In this document: piece after piece, positions 6,455 through 15,833 of the stretch
Layout of the letters: each line of letters opens with the position of its first letter
How positions within the stretch are numbered: position 1 is the stretch's first letter
NCBI GenBank assembly: GCA_004553485.1
Contig: SFLG01000010.1
Coordinates: 1-39,547 of the forward strand
Source: Bacteroidales bacterium
GTDB taxonomy: Bacteria; Bacteroidota; Bacteroidia; Bacteroidales; Muribaculaceae
Length of the DNA: 39,547 bases
Direction: 5' to 3'
The notes under the pieces: generated by a model
What the model was told of the DNA's origin: nothing
Seen by the model: only the letters and a program-made list of their open reading frames with translations
The model's database searches: none
Made by a program: the position numbers and the translations under genes

Positions 6455-9400
6455 ATGAGTAATGCGAAAAAATTTCTCACCTGCGACGGCAACCAGGCCG
6501 CAGCGCATGTGAGCTATATGTTTTCGGAAGTAGCAGCCATCTATCCCATCACTCCGTCGTCGACGATGGCGGAGTATGTCGATGAATGGTCGGCCGCCGG
6601 CCGCAAGAACATGTTTGGCGAGACGGTCCTCGTGCAGGAGATGCAGAGCGAGGGCGGCGCCGCCGGTGCCGTTCACGGCTCGCTGCAGGCCGGTGCCCTC
6701 ACCACCACCTACACTGCCTCGCAGGGTCTGCTGCTGATGATTCCCAATATGTACAAAATCGCGGGTGAGCTGCTGCCGTGCGTCTTCCACGTATCGGCCC
6801 GTACCCTCGCCAGCCACGCCCTGAGCATCTTCGGCGACCACCAGGATGTTATGTCGTGCCGCCAGACCGGCTTCGCCATGCTTGCCGAAGGTTCGGTGCA
6901 GGAGGTGATGGACCTGGCCGGTGTGGCTCACCTTGCCACCATAAAGAGCCGCGTGCCCTTTGTCAACTTCTTCGACGGCTTCCGCACCTCGCACGAGATA
7001 CAGAAGATCGAGGAGATTGACGGCGACGCGCTGACCGCCCTGCTCGACAAGGAGGCCCTGGCCGACTTCCGCAACCGCGCCCTCAACCCCAACAAGCCCG
7101 TCGCCCGCGGCACCGCCGAGAACCCCGACGTCTTCTTCCAGCACCGCGAGGCCTCGAACAAGTACTACGAGGCCGTGCCCGAGATTGTCGAGGGCTACAT
7201 GGCCGCCATCAGCAAGATTACGGGCCGCGAGTACCACTTGTTCAACTACTACGGCGCTCCTGACGCCGACCGCGTCATCATCGCCATGGGTTCGGTGACA
7301 CAGGCTGCCCAGGAGGCCATCGACTACCTCGCCTCAAAGGGCGAGAAGGTGGGTCTGGTGTCGGTACACCTCTACCGCCCCTTCAGCGCCAAGCATCTGC
7401 TTGCCGCCATCCCCGCCACCGTCAAGCGCATCGCCGTGCTTGACCGCACCAAGGAGCCCGGCGCCAACGGCGAGCCCCTCTACCTGGACGTCCGCGACGC
7501 CTTCTATGGCCGCGAGAACGCTCCCGTCATCGTCGGCGGCCGCTACGGCCTGTCGTCGAAGGACACCACCCCCAGTCAGATTATCGGCGTATACGAGAAT
7601 CTGGCTCTGCCCGAACCCCGCCACAACTTCACCATCGGCATCGTCGACGACGTCACCTTCACCTCGCTGCCCCAGCGTCCCGAGATGGCTCTCGGCCACG
7701 CCGGAACCTTCGAGGCCAAGTTCTACGGCCTGGGTGCCGACGGCACCGTGGGCGCCAACAAGAACTCGGTAAAGATTATCGGCGACAACACCGACAAATA
7801 CTGCCAGGCCTACTTCTCGTACGACTCGAAGAAGTCGGGCGGCTTCACCTGCTCGCACCTGCGCTTCGGCGACTACCCCATCCGCAGCACCTACCTGGTC
7901 AACACCCCCAACTTCGTGGCATGCCACGTGCAGGCCTACCTGCACATGTACGATGTCACCCGCGGCCTGCGCGACGGCGGCACCTTCCTGCTCAACACCA
8001 TCTGGGAGGGCGAGGAGCTGGCCAAGAACCTGCCCAACAACGTCAAGCGCTACTTTGCCAAGCACAACATCACCGTCTACTACATCAACGCCACCCGCAT
8101 AGCGCAGGAGATAGGTCTGGGCAACCGCACCAACACCATCCTGCAGAGCGCCTTCTTCCGCATCACCGGCGTCATCCCCGAGGACCTCGCCATCGAGCAG
8201 ATGAAGAAGTTCATCGTCAAGTCGTACGGCCGCAAGGGCCAGGACGTCGTCGACAAGAACAACGCCGCCGTAGACCGCGGCGGCGAGTACCACAAGCTCG
8301 ACATCGACCCGGCATGGGCCGAGCTGCCCGAGGAGCCGCTGATTGCTCCCCACGCCGACGACCCCGAGTGGATTGCCAAGGTTGTGCGCCCCATCAACGC
8401 ACAGGTGGGCGACGACCTCCCCGTCAGCACCTTCACCTCCAACCCCGACGGCACATGGCCGCAGGGCACGGCGGCTTACGAGAAGCGCGGTGTGGCAGCC
8501 TTCGTCCCCGAATGGGACGTCGACAACTGCATACAGTGTAACAAGTGCGCCTACGTCTGCCCCCACGCCGCCATCCGTCCCTTCGTCCTCAACGCCGAGG
8601 AGATGAAGGGCGCACCCCTTGCCGAGGAAGGCACCAAGGCCACCCTGGGCAAGACAATGGCCGGCACACGCTTCATCCAGGCCGTCGACGTCCTCGACTG
8701 CCTCGGCTGCGGCAACTGCGTCGACGTCTGCCCCGGTATGCGCGGCAACAAGGCACTGGCCATGAAGCCCCTGGAGACCCAGCTCGACAAACAGCAGATC
8801 TGGGACTACTGCATCAAGAACGTCACCTCGAAGCAGGACCTCGTCGACATCAAGGCAATGGTCAAGAACAGCCAGTTCGCCACCCCGCTCTTCGAGTTCT
8901 CGGGTGCCTGCTCGGGCTGCGGCGAGACACCTTACCTCAAGCTGATGACCCAGCTCTTCGGCGACCATCAGATGATTGCCAACGCCACGGGCTGCTCGTC
9001 GATCTACTCGGGTTCGGTACCCTCGACCCCCTATTGCACCAACGTGAAGGGCCACGGCCCCGCCTGGGCAAACTCGCTGTTCGAGGACTTTGCCGAGTTC
9101 GGCCTGGGCATGAAGCTCGGCTCGGACAAGCTGCGCGACCGCCTCGAGGCCCTCATGCAGCAGGCACAGGAGTGCCCGCAGTGCAGCGCCCGCATCAAGG
9201 AGCTGGTTGCCGAATGGATACAGCACAAGCACGACGCCATCGAGACCCGTCGCATCGCCGACGAGCTGGTTCCCCTGTGCGAGCAGTGCGGCTGCGACAC
9301 CTGCAAGACCATCCTTGCCCTGCAGAACTTCCTGGTGGCACGCTCGCAGTGGATTATCGCCGGTGACGGCGCCGCCTACGACATAGGCTTCGGCGGCCTC

Positions 9401-10042
9401 GACCACGTCCTCGCTTCGGGACGCAACGTCAACGTCCTCGTGCTCGACACCGAGGTTTACTCGAACACCGGCGGCCAGGCCTCCAAGTCGACCCCCGTCG
9501 GCGCCATCGCCAAGTTTGCCGCCGCCGGCAAGCGCATCCGCAAAAAGGACCTCGGCCTCATCGCCTCGACCTACGGATACGTTTACGTGGCACAGGTAGC
9601 CATGGGCGCCGACCAGGCCCAGACCCTCAAGGCCTTCCGCGAGGCCGAGGCTTACGACGGCCCGTCGCTCATCATCGCCTACAGCCCCTGTATCAACCAC
9701 GGCCTGAAGGCCGGCATGGGCAAGAGCCAGGCCGAGGAGGCCAACGCCGTGGCATGCGGCTACTGGCACCTCTGGCGCTACAACCCCGACCTGGAGAACG
9801 AGGGCAAGAACCCGTTCAGCCTCGACAGCAAAGAGCCTAACTGGGACAACTTCATCCCCTTCCTCAAAGGGGAGGTGCGCTACGCTTCGGTAATGAAGCA
9901 GTATCCCGCCGAGGCCGAGGAGCTGTTCAACGCCGCCAAGGCCAACGCCCAGTGGCGCTACAACAACTACAAGCGCCTGTCGCAGCAGCAGTGGGGTCAG
10001 GACCCCGAGCTCCCCGTAATCGAGAAACACAACGACAAGTAA
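6455..10042 (+). CDS. nifJ: Pyruvate:ferredoxin (flavodoxin) oxidoreductase
   Basis: This single-chain PFOR, 1,195 residues, converts pyruvate and CoA to acetyl-CoA and CO2, with electrons passed to ferredoxin or flavodoxin. It is the main pyruvate-cleaving enzyme of anaerobic Bacteroidales. Domains run in the usual order: N-terminal domain with YPITPSS at about 30-36, then the transketolase-like and CoA-binding domains, then the ferredoxin insert with CIQCNKCAYVCP from residue 692 and CLGCGNCVDVCP from 749. The TPP-binding domain follows with CSGCGE near 820, GDG at 970-972 and YSNTGGQASKSTP at about 1003-1015. All expected cysteines are present and the length is normal. It is monocistronic between its own promoter and terminator. 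Codon use is strongly GC-rich, as for a highly expressed core gene. Confidence 0.97.
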   Translation: MSNAKKFLTCDGNQAAAHVSYMFSEVAAIYPITPSSTMAEYVDEWSAAGRKNMFGETVLVQEMQSEGGAAGAVHGSLQAGALTTTYTASQGLLLMIPNMYKIAGELLPCVFHVSARTLASHALSIFGDHQDVMSCRQTGFAMLAEGSVQEVMDLAGVAHLATIKSRVPFVNFFDGFRTSHEIQKIEEIDGDALTALLDKEALADFRNRALNPNKPVARGTAENPDVFFQHREASNKYYEAVPEIVEGYMAAISKITGREYHLFNYYGAPDADRVIIAMGSVTQAAQEAIDYLASKGEKVGLVSVHLYRPFSAKHLLAAIPATVKRIAVLDRTKEPGANGEPLYLDVRDAFYGRENAPVIVGGRYGLSSKDTTPSQIIGVYENLALPEPRHNFTIGIVDDVTFTSLPQRPEMALGHAGTFEAKFYGLGADGTVGANKNSVKIIGDNTDKYCQAYFSYDSKKSGGFTCSHLRFGDYPIRSTYLVNTPNFVACHVQAYLHMYDVTRGLRDGGTFLLNTIWEGEELAKNLPNNVKRYFAKHNITVYYINATRIAQEIGLGNRTNTILQSAFFRITGVIPEDLAIEQMKKFIVKSYGRKGQDVVDKNNAAVDRGGEYHKLDIDPAWAELPEEPLIAPHADDPEWIAKVVRPINAQVGDDLPVSTFTSNPDGTWPQGTAAYEKRGVAAFVPEWDVDNCIQCNKCAYVCPHAAIRPFVLNAEEMKGAPLAEEGTKATLGKTMAGTRFIQAVDVLDCLGCGNCVDVCPGMRGNKALAMKPLETQLDKQQIWDYCIKNVTSKQDLVDIKAMVKNSQFATPLFEFSGACSGCGETPYLKLMTQLFGDHQMIANATGCSSIYSGSVPSTPYCTNVKGHGPAWANSLFEDFAEFGLGMKLGSDKLRDRLEALMQQAQECPQCSARIKELVAEWIQHKHDAIETRRIADELVPLCEQCGCDTCKTILALQNFLVARSQWIIAGDGAAYDIGFGGLDHVLASGRNVNVLVLDTEVYSNTGGQASKSTPVGAIAKFAAAGKRIRKKDLGLIASTYGYVYVAQVAMGADQAQTLKAFREAEAYDGPSLIIAYSPCINHGLKAGMGKSQAEEANAVACGYWHLWRYNPDLENEGKNPFSLDSKEPNWDNFIPFLKGEVRYASVMKQYPAEAEELFNAAKANAQWRYNNYKRLSQQQWGQDPELPVIEKHNDK

Positions 10043-10059
10043 GCCGTTGATCACCCCGC

Positions 10060-10106
10060 AAAAACGCCACCCGGCAGCCCGAAAGGGTGCCGGGTGGCGT
10101 TTTTTG
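10060..10106 (+). terminator. nifJ terminator
   Basis: Stem 10060-10076 pairs with 10089-10105 around GCCCGAAAGGG, and ends in six T residues. It lies 18 bases after the nifJ stop. The A run at its foot could also serve the convergent minus-strand operon. Confidence 0.85.
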
Positions 10107-10117
10107 GTGCCGGGCCG

Positions 10118-10189
10118 TTAAAGACCTTAAGAACCTTAGGGACTTTAGGGACCTTAAGGTCTTTAGGGGCTTTGAGGGCTTTAGGATAG
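10118..10189. repeat. 9-bp minisatellite, eight units (TTAnGGnCy)
   Basis: Eight diverged 9-bp units, for example TTAAAGACC, TTAAGAACC, TTAGGGACT and TTAGGGACC. They fill the gap between the nifJ terminator and the stop of the minus-strand membrane protein. A three-unit relative (TTAAAGCCT, TTAATGACC, TCAACGACC) lies at 33879-33905. Confidence 0.8.
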
Positions 10190-10193
10190 GCGC

Positions 10194-11756
10194 TTACTCC
10201 ACTATGGAGATGGAGGTGAGGTCGGGGATGTGGCCGCCGAAGAATTTCAGGTAGACAATGGTGTCGCCCCGCTCGGTGACGAAGGAGCGCGCAAAGCCGC
10301 GTCTTGGTCTCATTTCGCCGCCGGCACGTGTGGCAGCATAGACTGAGGTTTTGAGTTTAAACTCCTCTTTGGGCGTCATGGCGGGCAGCCACAAGGCGTC
10401 GCCCTTGCGGAGGGCGCCGAGGTTGCCGGGAAGGAGCTGCGAGTTGGCCTCCGTGGCGTCGCGGAGGGTGGTGGGGACGACGACGTGGCCGTCGCGGCCA
10501 AGGTAGTTGTCCATGCAGACGTAGTGGAAGTTGGTGACCCAGATTGCGCGGGAGGGGAAGCGCAGGGTGAAGTCGGGGATGTCTTCGGGCATGATGATGT
10601 CGTGGTAGACGGTAAGTTTGCCCGAGTTGAACTCGTTCATAATAAGGTTGTATTCCAGCTTAAGGCGGTACTGCCAAACGCATGAGAGAATGCCTTGCGC
10701 CAGTGTGGCCAGCGCCAGCGCGACGGCCAGGATGTGTCCGGCCATGGACGAGGCGAAGCGCCCGAAGGCGGGTCGCAGGACGATGGCGATGCACACCAGC
10801 GCGCACAGCTGCGGCCAGTAGGCCGAGCGGGGCTGGTGAAGGACGACAAGGCTGAGGGCGGCGCCCACAACCGTGCAGGTGAAGAACATGACAAAGACGG
10901 GCGTGGCGAGGCGTCGGCGGCTTTCGGCGAAGAAGAGTGCGACGGCGGTGGCCAGAACGGCCACGGGCACGAGGCACAGGTCGAATGAGATGATAAACCA
11001 GCTTATTTCGTTCTGCCGTCCGGCCTGGTCGCTGAAGCGGTTGAGCATGCCGGGGCAGAAGAGGGCGGCCGAGCAGACGGCGACGAGCAGGGCGAAGACG
11101 GACCAGAAGCGCCACGTCACCTTGCCGCGTCGCAGCAGCGCCACGGCCACCATGCCGGCGCCGACGGGCACGGCAAAGCCTTCGTGGAACCATCCCGTCA
11201 GGACGGCCAGGACCAGGGCGCCGGCAAAATACCGCTTGTTGTCGGGGAGGCGCAGCACGCACCATATCAGGCCTAAGGCGCAGGTGCCGGTCCAGACGTA
11301 ATTGAGGGAGTAGTCCCACAGGAACATGTTGTTGCGCCAGGGCAGAAAGAGGATGACGCCGGCAAGGAAATAGGCCAGGACCGCGCTGCGCGGGCCCTTG
11401 AGTGCGGCACACCGCGCCGCGACGGCCACGGTGAAGGCCACCATGGCGCCTGTTATCCACGGGAAGAGCTGTTTCCACGGGCTGAACTGCAGGAATATCG
11501 GGTCGAGGATGTTGGACAGGCGTGTGTTGTCGTTGTTGCGCAACTCGGTGATGTAGCCCAGCCACGTGCTCCACGAAAAGCCGTCGGCGCCGTCGGCGTG
11601 CGACTTCCATACGCCTAAAAACATCAAGTCGTCGACGGCGGGAGAGGTCAGCAGCGACAGTGTGCCGTAGATTGCCGCCACCGCCAACAGCAACAGCCAG
11701 TACAGCGCCGTGTCGGTGCGTCCGTGGCTTGGTGTTGTAGCGTCAGTGGTACTCAT
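10194..11756 (-). CDS. Polytopic membrane protein, GT-C-like (DUF6056 type)
   Basis: 520 residues with about ten hydrophobic helices between residue 18 and 365, then a hydrophilic C-terminal domain. The first loop carries an acidic pair (SPAVDDLMF, about 37-45) and NDNTRLSN soon after. This layout is that of GT-C membrane glycosyltransferases using lipid-linked sugars, and of the DUF6056 family common in Bacteroidetes. Sugar and acceptor are unknown. Its ATG overlaps the stop of the histidine kinase gene by four bases (ATGA), so the two are translationally coupled. That suggests a cell-surface role linked to envelope sensing, which is inference only. Confidence 0.7.
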   Translation of the reverse strand: MSTTDATTPSHGRTDTALYWLLLLAVAAIYGTLSLLTSPAVDDLMFLGVWKSHADGADGFSWSTWLGYITELRNNDNTRLSNILDPIFLQFSPWKQLFPWITGAMVAFTVAVAARCAALKGPRSAVLAYFLAGVILFLPWRNNMFLWDYSLNYVWTGTCALGLIWCVLRLPDNKRYFAGALVLAVLTGWFHEGFAVPVGAGMVAVALLRRGKVTWRFWSVFALLVAVCSAALFCPGMLNRFSDQAGRQNEISWFIISFDLCLVPVAVLATAVALFFAESRRRLATPVFVMFFTCTVVGAALSLVVLHQPRSAYWPQLCALVCIAIVLRPAFGRFASSMAGHILAVALALATLAQGILSCVWQYRLKLEYNLIMNEFNSGKLTVYHDIIMPEDIPDFTLRFPSRAIWVTNFHYVCMDNYLGRDGHVVVPTTLRDATEANSQLLPGNLGALRKGDALWLPAMTPKEEFKLKTSVYAATRAGGEMRPRRGFARSFVTERGDTIVYLKFFGGHIPDLTSISIVE

Positions 11757-13033
11757 TTTGGTGCGGGTAGGTCTTTAGGGGGGCGTAACAGGGGTATTTC
11801 GATGCAGAAGGTGGTGCCGACGCCGGGCGTCGAGGTTTTGACGAAGATGCGCCCGTGGTGGTACTGCTCGATGATGCGCTTGGCAAGGGTCAGGCCCAGG
11901 CCCCAGCCGCGTTTCTTGGTGGTGAAGCCGGGGTTGAACACCGTTTTCTGGTTTTTGCGCGCTATGCCTTTGCCGGTGTCGGAGACCTCGATGACGGCGT
12001 TGTTGCCGTCGCGGAGGGTCTCGACGCTGAGGGTGCCGTGGCCTTCCATGGCGTCGACGGCGTTTTTGATGAGGTTCTCCATTACCCACTCGAACAGCGG
12101 CGCCGACACCATTGCCGGCAGGGGCCGGTCGGTAAAGGTGGTGTTGAACTGTATGCGCGGCGAGATGCGTGTGGCCATGTACGATGTGGCGCGGCGGACG
12201 GTCTCGCCCGCGTCGCCGGCCTCGAGCTGCGGGCGCGAGCCTATTTTGCTGAAGCGCGAGGCGATGGTGCTGAGGCGGCGCACGTCTTTGTCCATCTCGG
12301 CGACGGTTTCGCGGTCGATGCCCATCTCGGGCAGCAGCTCCATCCACGCCATCAGCGACGAGATGGGGGTGCCCAGCTGGTGCGCCGTCTCTTTGGACAG
12401 GCCCACCCAGACTTTGTTCTGCTCGGCCTTTTTGGTGTTGAGGACGGCGAAATATACCACCAGCAGGAACACTATCATCACCAGCAGCTGGATGTAGGGG
12501 AAGAGGCTGAGGCGTTTGAGCAGGGTGGAGTCTTCGTAGTAGAGGTGTTGCTGGAGGCCTTCGGCGATGACGATGTCGATTTTGTTGCTTGTGTGCGACA
12601 GGTCCTCGAGGCGGTCGGCGAGGAAGGCGCGGTTGGTCTCGCTCAGCTCCATGGGGTTGAGCGAGTCCACCGGCTCGGGGAGGGTGAAGTTGCGGTAGTT
12701 GAGGATGTTGCCGGCGTCGTCGGTGAGGAGGACTGGGATGGTGGTGTTGCCCTCGATTATCCGCAGCAGGAAGTCGATGTCGGCGCCGGGGATGTCGGGG
12801 TTGTCGGCTTCGTTGTCGAGCTGTTTGACGATTTCTTTGGTTGCGTCGGCCCAGATTTGCATGCGCTCGCGCTCGCTGCTGGCGAGGTCGCGCACCATGT
12901 TGTTGGAGACGTACAGGAATATCACCACCACCGCAGCCGCGATGGTGAGGAAAACCCACTTGCCGTAGCGCCGTATGTCGTAAATATTAGCCAATTTGCC
13001 AGTTGCGTTTTTTTGGGGTAGCCGCTCGGCCAC
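11753..13033 (-). CDS. Membrane sensor histidine kinase (orphan)
   Basis: 426 residues. A first transmembrane helix lies near 25-43, then an external region of about 130 residues, then a second helix near 178-197. The phosphorylation site is in KETAHQLGTPISSL with His218. The ATP-binding domain has ENLIKNAVDAM (Asn324), DTGKGIA at 352-358 and GWGLGL at 376-381, so the catalytic set is complete. No response regulator is adjacent: the downstream partner is the membrane protein at 10194. The nearest regulator, at 15086, has its own kinase. What the sensor detects cannot be read from the sequence. A good promoter lies at 13072-13102. Confidence 0.9.
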   Translation of the reverse strand: MAERLPQKNATGKLANIYDIRRYGKWVFLTIAAAVVVIFLYVSNNMVRDLASSERERMQIWADATKEIVKQLDNEADNPDIPGADIDFLLRIIEGNTTIPVLLTDDAGNILNYRNFTLPEPVDSLNPMELSETNRAFLADRLEDLSHTSNKIDIVIAEGLQQHLYYEDSTLLKRLSLFPYIQLLVMIVFLLVVYFAVLNTKKAEQNKVWVGLSKETAHQLGTPISSLMAWMELLPEMGIDRETVAEMDKDVRRLSTIASRFSKIGSRPQLEAGDAGETVRRATSYMATRISPRIQFNTTFTDRPLPAMVSAPLFEWVMENLIKNAVDAMEGHGTLSVETLRDGNNAVIEVSDTGKGIARKNQKTVFNPGFTTKKRGWGLGLTLAKRIIEQYHHGRIFVKTSTPGVGTTFCIEIPLLRPPKDLPAPK

Positions 13034-13071
13034 TTACGGGCGCCCCTGATTTGTAGGCGCCCCCTTGTGTG

Positions 13072-13102
13072 CAAAGTTACATATTTAGCGCCACATAACA
13101 AA
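13072..13102 (-). promoter_or_regulatory. Promoter of the histidine kinase operon
   Basis: On the minus strand TAACTTTG (13079-13072) follows TTTG (13102-13099) with 19 bases between, the full Bacteroidetes -33/-7 pattern. The start codon is about 38 bases downstream. Confidence 0.75.
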
Positions 13103-13176
13103 CACGCCGCCCAAAAAAGGCCAGCCAGCCCGGCCCGGGCCCCCCGGCCCGTGCCTCGCGCCGCCCATCATTTACC

Positions 13177-13202
13177 GTTATCGGTCGAGCTCGACCGATA
13201 AC
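13177..13202. repeat. Perfect 26-bp palindrome without loop
   Basis: GTTATCGGTCGA-GC-TCGACCGATAAC is fully self-complementary. It lies about 75 bases upstream of the -33 element of the histidine kinase promoter and beyond the terminator of the secreted protein gene. A gapless dyad of this length is typical of a dimeric regulator or recombinase site. Confidence 0.7.
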
Positions 13203-13213
13203 CGTGCAGCCAC

Positions 13214-13288
13214 AAAAAAGCCCGGCTGGAAGGGCGGGCACAAAAAAGCCGGCGGCGCTGCGGGAGTGAACCCGTGCGCCGCCGGTTT
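13214..13288 (-). terminator. Two tandem terminators on the minus strand
   Basis: Reading minus, the first stem is AACCGGCGGCGC..GCGCCGCCGG followed by six T residues (13288-13243). A second, GCCCG..CGGGC with six T residues, follows at 13239-13214. Both lie just after the stop of the secreted protein gene at 13320. Confidence 0.8.
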
Positions 13289-13319
13289 ATTGTTTCAGTT
13301 TAACTGAGGATGCGGTCTA

Positions 13320-14657
13320 TTAGAGAGCGAGAACCTTCTTGGCGGTCTTGCCCTGCTTCTTGATGACGAGCTGACCGGCCTCGGGGTTGGTTACCTGAAC
13401 ACCCTGGAGGTTGTAGTATACGGCGGGAGCGTTCTCCTCGTCGACTACGATGTTGTCAACACCGGCGTCGGGGGCACCGATTCTGTAGCGGGTCATACCG
13501 TTGGCGACGATGAAGTGGGTGAGGTAGCAAACCTGGTTGCCGTTCTCTTCAACAACTTCGGGCTCGATGGTGTGGTTCCATACGCCGCTGTTGAAGAAGC
13601 CACCGAGACCCTCTTCGGGATATTTGCCCACGAGGGTGCTACCTGCCATCTTGCCTTCGGCCGAAGCCTTGGTGATCATGAGACGGCCGAGACGCTCGGC
13701 GTATGTGCGGGTATCATTCTGCTGGCAGGCATAAGCGAAGTAGAGGTCATTGCCGAGGGTGAAGTCGTTGATACCGTTCGAGCCAACCTGCTCGGGGCAG
13801 GGATCGGCAGCGGGATCAAGCTTGTCCTGGAGGATGCCGTCGGTGTCGTAGAGGAGGGGAGCGGTGTTCTGGCCGTCAACGTAGAAGAGGCTGCCCATCT
13901 GCTCGGGATCCTCGTTGTAGACCATCTTCAGGACAGTGCTGCCGCCGAAGATAACGGTCTTGCCGTCGTCACCGAGGTCGGTGATGGGGAGGGTGCAGTA
14001 GTCGCCACCGGCCATTTTGCCGGTCCACTCGGTGCCGCCCTGCTGGCACTGGATGCCCCAGATAACAGCTTGTTCGCCACCGGAGCACGAAGCCGACATG
14101 ATAACGCAGGGAGCGGTCTCGCGGGTGATGTCACCGGCTACGTCGAAGTAGTCGTGACGGACGCTGGCGCTAGCCTCGTCAGCAGGGACGGTGAAGTCAC
14201 CAACCTTAACGGCTGTACCGGCCTCGAGGTCAGACAGGTAGTAGATGGGGCGCACGCTCTTGGACTCGTCGAGGAAGAGGTTGCCGAAGTATACGTGGCC
14301 GGCGTAGTCGGTGCCAATGCAGGCCATTGCCCACTGGGCGGCTACCTGTGCGCCGTCGCATGTAACGGCGACGTTCTTGACGTGGTTGCCGGTCTCTTTG
14401 TCGAAGAGGGCAAGGAAGACGTTGTAGTTCTCGGTGTTGTCGCTGAAACCAACAACGACGTATTTGTCGGTGACGGCGGCTGTGCGGCTGGTAAGGTTAC
14501 CGCCGGTGAACAGACCGGAAGCCTCGGCGGGAAGAGCGGTCGTTGACCATCCGCCGTTGACACGTGTTTTTGCCCACTGGGTGGTGACGGTAATGTCCTG
14601 GGCAAACGATGCAGATACCAGTGAGGCAGCTGCTGCGAAGAGTAAAAGTTTCTTCAT
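13320..14657 (-). CDS. Secreted protein with C-terminal sorting-like tail, function unknown
   Basis: 445 residues. A clear signal peptide (MKKLLLFAAAASLVSASFA, cut before QDITV) precedes a beta-rich body with repeated Trp/Gly/Asp motifs. The end, AVYYNLQGVQVTNPEAG then QLVIKKQGKTAKKV, is the short tail also seen in the proteins at 585 and 31996. That tail resembles the Por-type secretion region of Bacteroidetes. I recognise no enzyme motif. The middle holds several cysteines (for example GIQCQQGG, VIMSASCSGG) that could form disulfides. Surface or outer-membrane exposure is inferred. It is transcribed alone from a promoter about 240 bases upstream. Confidence 0.8.
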   Translation of the reverse strand: MKKLLLFAAAASLVSASFAQDITVTTQWAKTRVNGGWSTTALPAEASGLFTGGNLTSRTAAVTDKYVVVGFSDNTENYNVFLALFDKETGNHVKNVAVTCDGAQVAAQWAMACIGTDYAGHVYFGNLFLDESKSVRPIYYLSDLEAGTAVKVGDFTVPADEASASVRHDYFDVAGDITRETAPCVIMSASCSGGEQAVIWGIQCQQGGTEWTGKMAGGDYCTLPITDLGDDGKTVIFGGSTVLKMVYNEDPEQMGSLFYVDGQNTAPLLYDTDGILQDKLDPAADPCPEQVGSNGINDFTLGNDLYFAYACQQNDTRTYAERLGRLMITKASAEGKMAGSTLVGKYPEEGLGGFFNSGVWNHTIEPEVVEENGNQVCYLTHFIVANGMTRYRIGAPDAGVDNIVVDEENAPAVYYNLQGVQVTNPEAGQLVIKKQGKTAKKVLAL

Positions 14658-15028
14658 AAGTTAGGAAATTGGTTAAATAAAATAATTTTTAGTTTTTTTA
14701 TCGGAGTATGGCGCGTGTGACGCACCTGATTTATTCTGAGAGGGGGGGGGGTGATATATTTAAGGAGAGAGTTGCTTAAGGATGGCTTGAGTTGTTTAAG
14801 GCGGATAGCTCGGTTTTAAGGTTGAACGGCGCGTTGCCGCCGGCGTCTGCCGTATGGCGGCAGCCCGTGCCTGACGTCTTCACGGTTATTTTACCACAAA
14901 TGTATGAAGTTTTTCTTTTTTGCAAAAACAAAAACGCAAAATTTTAATCGCAAAGGCAAAAGAATTGCAATTTTAACCAAAAGGAATTTAAACTTTAACG
15001 TTTTTTAACCGGTCCGCACCCCGCCCCC
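14658..15028 (-). promoter_or_regulatory. Promoter and long leader of the secreted protein gene at 13320
   Basis: On the minus strand TACATTTG (14904-14897) follows TTTG (14926-14923) with 18 bases between. The leader to the ATG is about 235 nt and includes a GC-rich folded section around 14835-14880 (CTGCCGCC..GGCGGC) and a run of C residues opposite the G tract at about 14742-14750. The rest is AT-rich. No gene is seen here. Confidence 0.6.
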
Positions 15029-15059
15029 TTGCGGGTCTCGCAACTTTAGTGTACTTTTG
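15029..15059 (+). promoter_or_regulatory. Promoter of the two-component operon
   Basis: TTG at 15029 and TACTTTTG at 15052-15059, 20 bases apart. The ATG of the response regulator is 26 bases after the box. Confidence 0.65.
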
Positions 15060-15085
15060 TACAACACATAAACTATATCATAATT

Positions 15086-15832
15086 ATGCGCTCACGAATA
15101 CTGGTCATTGACGACGAGGAAGCTCTGTGCGAGATTCTTCGCTACAACCTGTTCAAGGACGGCTACGACGTGGATGTGTCGTACAGTGCCGAAGACGCCC
15201 TGACACGCGACCTGACACAATACTCTCTGTTCATTGTCGACGTGATGATGGACAAACTCAGCGGATTCGACTTTGCCGGTCGGGTACGCGCCACCCCTTC
15301 AATCGAAAACACCCCCATAATCTTCTGCAGCGCCCTGACGGGCGAGGACGACAAGGTAATGGGCCTCAACATAGGCGGTGACGACTACATCACCAAGCCA
15401 TTCAACATCGCCGAGGTAAAATCGCGCGTACGTGCCGTTCTGCGCCGCGCCGACCCGCGCCGCCAGCCCCAGTACGGCCGTCAGCCCGCCGCCCCGGCGG
15501 TGACGGCGGAGGCTCCCGCGCCGGCATCGAACCTCGAGCCCGACATCATCTACCATACCCTGCGCATCAACCGCAACGCCAAGACGTGTACCCTGGACGG
15601 ACAGCCCGTGGCGCTGACGCGCACCGAGTACGACATGCTCACCTTCTTCCTGGTCCACAGCGGACGCATCTACTCGCGCGAGGAGATTATCAGCAACGTC
15701 TGGGGCAGCGATGTCGTCATCAGCAACCGCACTATCGACACCAACATCACCCGTCTGCGCAAGAAGATAGGCGAGTACGGCAACAACATCGTCACCCGCC
15801 AGGGCTTCGGTTACGGATGGCGCAAGGACTGA
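15086..15832 (+). CDS. OmpR/PhoB-type response regulator
   Basis: 248 residues. The receiver domain (1-120) has the acidic pocket Asp9-Asp10, phospho-acceptor Asp52 (FIVDVMMD), Ser/Thr near 82-85 and Lys104 (ITKPF). A Pro/Ala-rich linker spans about 122-148. The winged-helix DNA-binding domain (150-248) has LTRTEYDML, SREEIISNVWG and RTIDTNITRLRKKIG, ending GFGYGWRKD. It should bind tandem half-sites as a phosphorylated dimer. The partner kinase starts one base after its stop. It is not close enough to the named Bacteroides RprY for me to use that symbol. Confidence 0.93.
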   Translation: MRSRILVIDDEEALCEILRYNLFKDGYDVDVSYSAEDALTRDLTQYSLFIVDVMMDKLSGFDFAGRVRATPSIENTPIIFCSALTGEDDKVMGLNIGGDDYITKPFNIAEVKSRVRAVLRRADPRRQPQYGRQPAAPAVTAEAPAPASNLEPDIIYHTLRINRNAKTCTLDGQPVALTRTEYDMLTFFLVHSGRIYSREEIISNVWGSDVVISNRTIDTNITRLRKKIGEYGNNIVTRQGFGYGWRKD

Positions 15833-15833
15833 C

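Noticed and set aside
7334..10054. 906-codon open frame antisense to nifJ
   Set aside because: Its product is a monotonous Val/Gly/Ala/Leu/Asp mix with no motif, as expected opposite a long GC-rich gene with C/G third positions. NifJ motifs on the plus strand are unambiguous.
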